Origin: Pomacea canaliculata
Taxonomy: Eukaryota; Mollusca; Gastropoda; Architaenioglossa; Ampullariidae
Direction of reading: 5' to 3'
NCBI RefSeq assembly: GCF_003073045.1
Contig: NC_037590.1
Location: 21,354,449 to 21,418,448, forward strand
Length of the DNA: 64,000 bases
Shown here: piece after piece, positions 49,591-61,500 of the stretch
Layout of the letters: the number at the start of each line of letters is the position of its first letter
How positions within the stretch are numbered: position 1 is the stretch's first letter
Translations under genes and position numbers: made by a program
Notes under the pieces: generated by a model
What the model saw: the letters and a program-made list of their open reading frames with translations, nothing else
Database searches by the model: none
Told to the model about the DNA's origin: nothing

Positions 49591-52500
49591 TGGCTTGGGT
49601 GTTCTTTTCTTTGGTTTTATCTTCTCTGTCTCGGGGTTCCACTCTGCATGGCTGGTTAGGTGGGAGTTGAGATATTCTTTGCGAAAGAAACTCTTGCTGC
49701 AGTATTGGCACTGGTATTTCCTTATACCTGTGTGAGTCTGCTCGTGCCTTTTTAAACTCCCTGAAACCACGAATGATTAGTTTCACAATTATTCCTGCAA
49801 AATTTTATTTGCTCAGCATTTCCTAGGAAATGTGCTACAAAATACTCCCACTTCAAAAAAAAAAGAAAAAACCAACAAAAAAAAAAAGACCCCAAAAAAC
49901 CTCACAGGTCTTTCGTGATTCTAGGACAAACTATGCGTATCAGGAAGGTGAAATTTCTATTGGTGCTGGAATTAATGAACCAGGAGCTGAACACTTACTT
50001 GCTGCAGTGAACATTTTTCCACACTGATTGCACATAAAGACCTTGGGCATGGTTGGGTGCTTAAATTCCTTATGCCGATTGAGACGGTGTTGGTAGTAAA
50101 TGTGCGCCCACATGTGTCACATGATACTGGAGTTCCTCGGCCAGTCGCATGAGCTTTCAGGTGGTAACGCAGAGAAGCACTACGGAAGAAGTCTCGGCCA
50201 CACTGGTTGCATCTGACAAACACAGCAGAAAGGTAATAATACTGACCTATGCTTAAGAACATCTATATTTATAGAAAACTAAGGTACATTTGAAATTCTG
50301 AAGGTACAGCCTAACCTTTTATCATGACACTCCTCATTCCAAATGTGTGATTAAACAAAAAAGTAGAAATATTACACCATTTCCATTCTGCTCAATATTC
50401 TCAAGCATTCAGGGACCAGACTGCTTAATTAGCCATTTGGTTAATGAAATAGCACGCCATAAAGCTGAGCCCTAGGGTGTAACTGTAAAGTAAATGTATT
50501 TGCACTTTAAAGTGCCAGGACACTCACAAGTATGGCCTTATGCCTGTATGCTTGCGCATGTGAATGCGCTGGCTCTTGCGGTTGGAGAAGGACTTGCTAC
50601 AGATGTTACAGCTGAAAGGCTTGATGCCTGTGTGCTTGTACAGATGAACTGTAACAAAGCATTTATGGTAAGACACAAACTTCTTTGGGATATAAAAAGC
50701 GACATCTAAAAAAAAAGTCTTTTAGTGCACATTTCCTGACCTAGAAATGGATGCTGCAGTCTTCATTTGCTTTGTCATCTAACTAACAATGCCATTAACA
50801 GCCACTCTTTGTATATTTGTACATTTTATGATAACTAACTTTAAAACTGTTTCACAAATTCAATATGCAGACAAGCAAATGGTAATCAATGGATCGCAAG
50901 TACAAAAGCTTCCCACAGATTTGTGACATACTATCTAGGTAAGCACATCTGGGATCTGGCACACAATGCTATGAGTGACCAAGATCAGCGATGGTTGGGA
51001 GCAAGCACTTCTGGCAATATAAAACATTCTGTGTTATATGCAAACTTTTCATAGCCTGTGGGAAATATAAGAGCATAATATGCTGCACACTCTTCTGTAA
51101 ATTAAGAGACCAATACATTGCTTCTCATCCATTAATCATTTTACTTTGACCACCACTGTCTCCTGCTGGTCCACTTACTTTTAAAGGCAACATCTCCCTT
51201 GACATTACGGCCACAATGGTCACACTTATGCCTGGTTTTTGCTTTCCTGTTGGACACTTGTGAAAATGCTGCTGCTGCTGCTGCTGTTGAGTTCCATGAA
51301 GATGCTGGAGATGCCTGAGTCTTTTCAGTCCTGTCTTTTCCTTTGTCCTTCTTGTTTTGCAATCCTCCCATCTTATCTGAAAACAATAAGCGCAATTAAA
51401 AGTTACCTTTTTCAGGAATTAATGGATTTTTTCCACTTACCTCTACTACTGTTCAATTCTTCTTTTAAAAGGAAATCAACAATCCAAATTTTTAAAAATC
51501 CAAATGCCAAAGATATTAATAGAACATGCAGTTCAAATAAATGATACTTTTCCCCAGATTGACATACTTAAAAATTCTCTCCTTCTTACCTACAATAGCA
51601 GCAACAGCTTTCCCAACTGTCTCATCTTCACGTTTGCTGGCAGAAGAAGCAGGAGGTTCTGTGGTAACACATACTTCCTCTCTGTTTTGAGGAGATTTGT
51701 CAGTTTTGCTGTTTGCCCTGCCAATGTTCTTTGGGTCATCCAAAGGTTCTCCTGAATTGTCTGTCATCTCTGTTTGCTGATTTTCTTTCCCTAAAAATGT
51801 TAATATATTAGTCACAGCCATGCTACACCAACTGGTAAACTCAACATCCTAGACATCAACTTCAGCTTGCTGTTTTAGGCAAAAGACAGTTAACCTCAAG
51901 TGTTACTCAGGCTTAACACTGCACCTGTGGTCTGATCAGGTTACAGAAAAATGATCAGGGCTAACAGTTTATATGTAAAACTCCAAACCCAACAGAAAAT
52001 CATTTTTAATTTTCCAAGTTTGAATACTGTTTGGGGTCATGTCAAAGAAGCTAAGACATAGTGCAAAACTATTGTAAGAAAGAGATAAGAAAAATGGATG
52101 ACAAAAAACTGCTATTCCATATGACGTTAATACACATCCTTGTTACTTATTTACATGAGGAATCTATCTTTGGCAATCCATACTTGTGATATCTGCTGTG
52201 GTAATTCAGCAATATGTCTATCAACACCATCATAGCTTCAAGATCACAAAGTGTTGTGCTTCCATTATTGTTTTAAATGAACCAAATACATGATTTACAA
52301 TTTCTTTACCCAGCTGTTTTTTTTAGGCATTTTCTAGCTTTTTTTTTCTAACACTCAGTAGAGATCAACAAACACTTATATGTTGTTGTATGATAATGGT
52401 ACCATAGCATATCTATGCCATGGAAACATTAAAACATATGCATTAATGAGCTCTGATTCATTGGCATTATAAAAGGGTAGAAATTTAAAAACAAAATTAA

Positions 52501-55500
52501 ACTACTCATGTTCTGAGAATATGAAATTGCTTAATACTCCTCTTGTATTGAGGTCTGTTGTAACTGGGAGGAAAAACACTGCTGATATACAAAGACATTT
52601 CTAAAGTACTGATAGCAAAACACTAAAGATATTATTTTCCTACCTGAATTACTAACAATTTTGGAATAGACACATTCTGGAATCTGCAAAGCAAAGAACA
52701 AAATAAGTAAATAAAGGAGTATATTAAATACACTAAATTAATATCTAATTATGAGTTTCACAGATTCAAGCAAGTTTACTGTATACTTCAGTTACATCTG
52801 TTTAAAAATATGCTAAAAAAATTGCCATGCTCTTCATTACTAGAACAATTCTCAAATATCTATGCACATGCTACATAGCAGCACAAAAATAAAGCAACAG
52901 CACCATACCCCTTGTCTGAAGTATCTGCAGAATTTTTCCACTCGTTCTTGTATCAAAGGGTTGCGATGTTTGACAGGTGCAACAGCAACTGAATCAGCCA
53001 TACAGCAAGTACCCATATAAAGTAAAACATCATAGGTCATGCCACACCAAAAGAAGTTTCTCCGCAGCTTGGCCTGAGTATCTTGCTGGCTAAGATGGTT
53101 TTCTTCCTCTTGTTAGTTTAAACAAACAAAAATGAAATTTTTATCGTAAATTATATTTCTTTCCGACTGACCAGATGACATGACCATTGGAGATAAGCTA
53201 CATTTGCTCTTTAACTATCAAAAGTTGACTTCCTAATGGTGAGCTATCACTTGTCGGGCAGGTGGGATGCTCCACTGGTCAGGTAAGAAACAGACCTGAG
53301 AATGAGACAGCTAACAAACTGACACCAAAGCCAGGACCAAGAGGTTCTACCTGCAGCATGCACACCTGTAACCAGAAAATATCCATCCACCTCTGAATGT
53401 TGTATCTCACAAGCTGTGATACTTGGTCTTCAGCATCACCCATCGCCTGTCTCCAGAACTGCAGCAATTCAAACATGACCTTGGGAAAGAAGGTCAGCTG
53501 CAAAATTTGTCCCATCAAGTGTCGGCACTTCTACTCTAATGAGCTATGGACAAAAGAGAAGGCTTCCATCCAAATTATCAATGCCCAGGTCATAGGCAAA
53601 CAGACCCAGATACTGCAAGTAAGAAAGCTCATCCCTAGCTGAATAAAACCGTAAGAGGGCTGGTGATCTGACTTGTGGGCATTGATCAACCAACCTACAT
53701 CTTTAAGAATAAAGAGACAAGTATCTTGGTTATGACAGAGAAAGTTCTAGAGCCATTTAAAGCTAGTTACATTTGCACCAGGCAACGAGAATTGCCAATT
53801 TTCAGGCACACAGCAAGAAAAGTCTGCACACCAGGCATTTTCTAGCTCACAGGGAATCAATTTTAAATGGTTAACAAGTGAATGTTGCTTATTTACTTCC
53901 GATGGTTTGTCAAAGGTCAAGGAAGAAACAAATAGCTGACTGAAATCTATTTTTCTAAAATTGCTTAACTAGTTTTTATTAGCTGAATAACAATGGATAT
54001 ATGGAAATTGAAGCTTAACTTTTTCTTCTTTACTTTTTTTGACAGATCAAGTATCCATTCACTTCTGTAATAATAAAGGCATAAGTCTGAAACCTATAAC
54101 CTTCTGCCCCTAAAATCAAGTACAATAACCAGAAAGCCACAAAGTCCTTCCAGTTACATGCTAGATGCCATGTGAAGAAATAGTTAATAACTGGCATTGA
54201 GAAGGGTGTATTAATAAGCTGCACTACAGAAATATTAATCTATGCTTTACTCCTCACGAGTCATTGGAGACATTTATGCCTGGAACTCGAGTATATTGTG
54301 TTCAAACACCTGCGAACGAAAAATTAAGAAACCATAAATCAAACTCAATTTTAAAGAGCACTTCTTACAGTATTCTGCATCAAATCATTCACAAATTTGT
54401 TACCAATATGAGCAGTTTTGATAGCCTCCTGCCGGAGTTTCTCAGTTAAAAGAATCTGACGTGGTTCAGCATTGGGCTTGGACAGGGGTTTGTAATACAA
54501 TGACCCATTGATAATGCAATAGGACTTGGCCTGATGCCGAATCTGCTCCTGCTGCTGCTTGGCTAAGGAAGCTGGGAAGGTGCCATCGGTCAAAAACTGA
54601 ATCAAGTCGCTATAGCTATTCTCCTCCTCCTCATCCTGGAAGATGAAGACAAGCTTGAAGTCAGTGTACAGGAGAATATGGGAAGTAAAATTATACATAA
54701 AAATAAAAGTCGCTAATAAACAAATCAGAAAAATCTATAGACGACCATTATTAAGTGTAATTCAACTTGAGATGTGAGTTTAATTGTGCACATTGTTACA
54801 AACCTTTTTTATTTTAAACATTTGGATAGAAAGAAAGGAGAAGGTGGGTGGATGGCAAGTGATTTGCAGGGGGATGCATGGGTGTGAACATCTCATGATG
54901 ACTGCTTGTCTCTGCTGTAACTGCATCATTGAGAGATTATACATGTATAAACCGTGATTGTTAGAGCTGAGGCCATTCACTTATTCCCTTTTGCTGTTAT
55001 TTGAGGTTATTCATTTCTGCAGTAGACTTGCATTCTTCACTTTGTATGCAGTAAACAACTAAATGCAAATTAAAAAATAGGTATATTTTGATGAGTAGTA
55101 CCATAAAATTGGAACCTGAATTATTGTCAGAACAATTCTTTTCTGTCAAGGCTTTTCTTTCTATGTTTCTATGTCTGTTGGTGTGTCAGAACTTGCTGAG
55201 GGTAGGAAGCATTCAGGATAAAGATTGTTGCCAGTGTTCTTTTATATTGGAGGTCTGGGTCTGACGGAGAGGGTTTCAAAGAGGATATTCAAATAGACTG
55301 TAATGCAAGATTTTGTTTAATGGGGGTGAGGGGGATATAATTTTAATACATCTTAATGTACATCTGTAGATTAATCATTTTGTTGTTTGCTGAATAATTC
55401 CTGATATTATATTTCTTTAAATCAGCTTCTGATATATCTTCTCTAAAAGAAACTGCAGAGTGTGTGGTGTGTGAAACACCCTTATATTCTAATGTTCATT

Positions 55501-58500
55501 TACACATTTTTTTTTCAACCAGCTTTATCCATTCAAGATGACAATTTGTATGGATATACTGAACAAACAACATTCTCTGCGCATTAATACTTTATATACA
55601 TATTTTTATATTTCTTTAAACAGATTAAACTGAGAATATGATCACTGTTGTGAAGCATTTACTGCCAATCAGTTGTACATAGACTGTAACAATTCCTCCA
55701 AGCAAGAATGTAAAATTTAATTTCTATTTACCTCTGACATGTGAAAATCATTGTCATCAATATAAATGCCACCCAAAGACAGGACTTTTAACTTGCTTGA
55801 GGCGCGAAACGCTGCTTTGTTGCGCCGAGGGTTGTCACAGACACATTCTGGGCAGGCATGGATATAAGCATCCAAGTCAAGGCTCATGCCTTTCCAAAAC
55901 ATTCATGTCCAAAAGGTGTTTCAGCATTCTGACACGACCCACATGATCTTCTGTAAACAAAAACTGAAAATACTAAATGTTACGACTTACCTTAAAACTT
56001 GAGATGACTTGAGAGGTTTATGGATGAAACTTTTTAGGTTATGGCAAGATTACTTTGCATTAAGCCTTTTTCTTCTTAGATTTAGAAAGCACATTCAGTT
56101 TACTGCACTATCAATCATGCATGTCAAGTACATTTTAAATGAACTATTCTAAATTTCAATTTGATAAACAAAAACACATGCACTGTTATCAGTAACTGTA
56201 CCTATGATTAAGACTGCCAATGCCCATGTTTATTAAGATAGATTATGCATGTTGAAGCATACACAGAGTGCTTTTTATCCAAAAACGTTAGTTAAGCAGA
56301 CATTAAATTCCAGAAAGGGGATAACTTGTGATCATGTACTACTTGCAGCCTATGTAAAGATCTCGCTTAAAAAAGAATGTACATAAAAACAACCACACGA
56401 AGTACTTAAAAGGATCACAAAACCTACAGATCTATTCACCTTTTCCAAGCCTGGTTTGGTTGTGTGAAGTAGGCATGAAGATTAAAAGAACCCAACCGTG
56501 GAGATTTCTTACAATATATTCCTAGTTCTTAATGATTTTAAAATTAAGCATTAATTCTTAAAAGGAAGGAAAGAGTGTCTGTACCTCCTCTGACATGTGC
56601 CTTTCTCAAAAGACCAAATCGCGCCTTCTCCTTGGTGATGATAAGACGACCTGTAGCTTTCCCAACAAGACCATAAAGTTTTCCTTCCTTCAAGGCAAGG
56701 GTTTCTCCGAGCCGCCTAATGGCACGCTTAAAGTCGACGGTTACATGTGGAGGATAAGTTCCTTGCTCCTTGTAGCATTTGATTACTAAGTAGTAGGTAT
56801 CCAAATCCAGCTGTTTATTATATGATAAAAAAAAATTTAATGGGACTTTTACTTCCAGTCTTGACTATGTTGTAACATTTCTTCTTTTTTTGGTTTTGCG
56901 GGACAGGAATTGGAGGAAGGAGGCACAAAGAAATATACATACAGAAAATCAAAATTTTAAATTATATTTTGCAATTTAAAATAGTGTATCTAGACAAAGT
57001 ATAAGTAACATGTGAACTTGAATTCATTCTTCAAAGCAAATCAAAATTGAAACCCAAAGTTGTTGCAAGAATACAAAATAGCATTACTTCCTAGTCTGTC
57101 CTGAATTTTTGATATAAATTTTTAATTTCTTTTAATGGACTGTTCTAGATTAAAACTGTTAAGCATGATTTTATTTATGAAATTATAAAGGGCTGCACTA
57201 AAATGACAACTCTGATCAACCACTGTCATTGTTGCCATTGCTGCCAGCATGCACTACCATACACATAGCATAGAATCTATAGTTTTAGCCTCTTTCCCAA
57301 TAGAAGACACTGATGTTTATGAATGTTGCAAATAGCACATAATTACTTGTACACTTTAGTGAATCAGCATCCTGCAGTGCACCCATGCTGTTTATCTAAA
57401 ACTAATTTTGAATTTGAGCTAGCTTTTATTTAAGCCTTTTATTTATGTAACCATTATCACATTTGCTATGTGCTTAACCTTTCATCAAATTCACATTCCC
57501 TGCTTTGCCAGGTAAAGAAAAAAAATATACCTGTTCAACCGAGTTAATCAAGCCATCAGATGGAGATTCTTTGCACTCGACAGCTACAGATGCTTTGGAT
57601 CCCTCCACGCGCACTTTTGGAGGTCTACCTCGTTTGCGTTTTTCCGGCAGTGCTGAAGTATTTAAGACACGGCAATCATCTGACTGTGAAATAGGTTCTT
57701 CTTTCTTGACCTGCAGTTCAGCTCTGGCTTTGTATGTAAGAGTTCTTTTACGGTTAGAGGAGCGAGTAACCATTGTTGGAGCTGTCTTGACTTTACTTCT
57801 CACTGATGAGTTGCTTCCTGGTTCATATGTTGCATCTGTAACAAATCCCAAGGGTTAACAAACTTATGACTCACATCTGAGGATGCAAATAAATCATATA
57901 AATGTGGACAAAAGCAGGTAAACAAAGATTTTAAGATGGCATGCAGCCAGTTTTTTTTTAAACGTTTAAAATGTGTTCAGTGCCTTGAGTTTTACCATGG
58001 TCTTCTTCGTCACCAAAATCACTGGCATCCTCAAAGTCATCTTCTGTGGCCCCATCATAAACAATATTTTCAGCACTTTCTTTCTTGTTAGCCACTTCTT
58101 CTGTCTCTCCCCTTTTCTTGCTGTTTGGCAGATGGCTGATTCTAATGATAGCAGAATCATCAAAGGTTACCATATCATCTCCTGAGACAGGTAAAGCCTC
58201 TAGTTTTACTGTGGGGAGGAGGTCAAGATTTAAGTCAGATACTTGTGAAGACTGCAGAGCTGCAGAGGTTCTGAGACCCCCATAGGCTGCCATTAGAAGT
58301 TCCACAGTTTGTCTCTCTTGGTCTTCGCTCAGCTGTACTTCTGAGGCACAAGAGCCAACCTCTTTGTGGCTCAGTTTATCTGGAAACCGTGGTTCCCTAG
58401 ATTTAAATGAGAACTCTCATTATCATTGATTCCAACTAAGACTAAGCCAAAGATTAATCATTGTTAATGTTTGGAAATACATGCAATAGAATGGAACTGC

Positions 58501-61500
58501 TCTCTCGTTACAGAATATCCTTAATTAAAATTACTTTCTCTAAAAATTCTGAGCTCTGTAACATTTTTATCAATTCCTGGAAAACAAATTAAATACCTTA
58601 TCGTTAAAGAAAGACATTTTATAATTTATAACAATAAGTTACCTGCCAAATGTCACAAAAGCTGGAGTATAATCAACTTCAGGTGAAAGAGATGTGCGAA
58701 GTGGCATTAAGAATACCTCAAGGCATTTGTCCCACATCTTTGGATAAGACTTGACAAAACGATCCAAACTTTTCTCCACTCTTTTCCAACGTTCATCTAC
58801 CACAAACAAATAATTCTACAACTAAAAGAGTATTTACAGATATTTCTCAGATTAAAAGTAGTCTTCAATTTCTTTGATCTTTAAAGTCAGTGATTTTTTG
58901 ATGATGCCTAGGTTTCCTCTAGCCTTTGTGTGTTCTACATTGTATTTTGTGTGGAGATGTAAAGCACTTTGAGCCTGGTTTCAGGGATATAGTATCATAT
59001 ATTCACTGTTACAGTATTTACAATATTGACTTTTTAGAATCCACATCTGCTGCAATTTTCCAATAAGAATAAATTTTGTTCTTTCACCGTTATCATGCAA
59101 TATGAGATAACATTAAGAGTTTTGAACTAGGTTACAAATTTAATCTTTATGGTTAAAAAAAGTGTACACATCATAAAGGGTAATGTAATGCAATCAGATT
59201 ACTTGGACATATAAGTTTGATGCACAGACTGAGAGAACATATCCACAGTCTGCTTGTCTGTATTACACTCTTTAACACTTTTCTTTATGATTTCATTAAA
59301 AAAAAATATTCAGGTCTCCAACTACTTAAATCAGTTTCATGACCAGCCAGAACACTTACTAAACACACCCCATCATTCCAGCAGATATATAGAATCAATA
59401 TAATGAATGTTATATTTATTTAAATACTGCCAGTAAATGTGTAAGTGACATCAAAGAACTGCTTAAAAATTACAGAATGTGAGAGCCCCAAAAATAATGA
59501 CCTCTAAAAACACAGCAAACCCACTGCTTCACTTCTATAAGGATTGTCTCTGGCATCTTTGTTTAATATAAACCTACCAGCAGAGTTTGCTATTTGTGAA
59601 AGAAATGTTGGAGAGATGCTAGCCAATTCAAGATCCTGCATATTAATGTAAAGATATATATCCTTTGTAGTCCGATTCTGTTGCAAGCACACCTTGTCCA
59701 TGACACCATATCTGAAAACATTTAAACAATGTTACAATAAACAGAATGATAGGTACTCTTAACACTGCCTTTTCTTCTGTGCCATTATTCCATGTGAATA
59801 TTAACATATTTTCTACCTTTTCCACAGGTATTAATTTTGCATGACAGCAACAGTCCATGCTATGCCCCAAATATTCACAAAGCCTTTATTTAGGATATTT
59901 ACCAATGATTTGCACATTATGTTTTAGCACTGTGCATACTTGACAAGCAAAAGTGTCAGCAAACACAAACACAAATTCTGTAACAAATGTTGTCCAACAT
60001 TTTCTGCAAACTGTTCTTGATTTTGGATGGGTCTGCTCTTGAAAATACGTACACACTTTAGGAGAAAATCAGATCCATACAACTATAAATTTAGCCAAAT
60101 TATTCTGTGATATCTTTAATATACCTCCACTACCTGCATATGAGATTGAGTATGAAATGTGTGAGCGTAGCTGAAGAAATCGTCTCAATCACGGTGGCCT
60201 CAGGAAACTGGGAAAAACTGTCCAGAGCAACAGCCACATAAACCTGCTTCCTTCCAGTAGCATAGGGTCCAAATACCTGGATCTCAACCTGGATAAAAAA
60301 AGGTGATGATGCAAGTTACAAACCCAAATTTTATGATTACCACACTTTTTACAAATTAATTTTAATAAGAAGACTCTAACATGTTATCAGAAGAATACCA
60401 CCTTCAGCAAACAAAATGATTATTCAAATAAACTGTTTGCTTTGATTCTTTGAAATTTAATTCTGTTGCAAACATCCACTAAATAAATCTCTTGTCTTTC
60501 TGGCATTTTATTACTTTCTGCTTTTATAGTTTCAGTCTTATCAAAGAATCAATAATGATTAAGTAATTAAGATAAGCTGTACAGCAACAAATTGCATATA
60601 AATTTACTTATCAAAAAGAAAAAATTACAGCTAATGTGAAAATATTACAATATTTATTGAAGAAATAAACATTAATTTCAAGATACCTTTTGCCAGAAGT
60701 GATTTGTGGTCTCCGGTGACACAAACAAAACATCCATTTCAGTTGTCATCTCCTGTTCTTCTCCCAATTGATTGTCATAGCTCCCATGTTTGGCAAAGTG
60801 ACCCATGGCGGCACTAGGTCCCCGCACACCACGTGAGAGACAGTCAGTACACTTGTGGAGAATTTTGCGCACCAAATTAATGATACCCACCCAATAGTAT
60901 TCTGAAGATAAACGCTCTACAGTTTTCTCCATACCATAGTGTGTACCTGTGGAAATAGTTCCAAATATTTATGTTATATTTAGATATTGTAAAATGTGAT
61001 CATTAACATGAAAGTTTTCCTTATTAAAACTATGTATAAATAACCTAATGTTAGCTAGTCAGTACTTCTGGCTATCTCTTTTTTTTCTATTTTGTACTCA
61101 GCAAATAAATTATTTAAAGTTAATCTCTCAATATTATATAGTAACTGCATGGATATTCCATTGCATAAATAATTTAAATCTGTGTAGATATTGTGAATAG
61201 ACAAGTTTTAGTAACTGTTTTATTCACACAAAGTTAGGCATAGGGAATGAGTTTTCAATTCTGAAACTTCAATACCGCTTTGGAGGGATCGAGACACATT
61301 AGTGTTTGTATCGTTTTTAACTTTCATAAACAACTGACATACATAACCAGTAAAATCTCCTGACTGAATTCCATTTAAAATTCACACACGGTCCTGTAAC
61401 AATGTTTTATTTACAATTTATTGCAACATACTTTTAAGGATTTGTAATGAAATAAACTAAGGGGAACATTTATTTTGGGGGGGACCACAAATTCGGCCAA

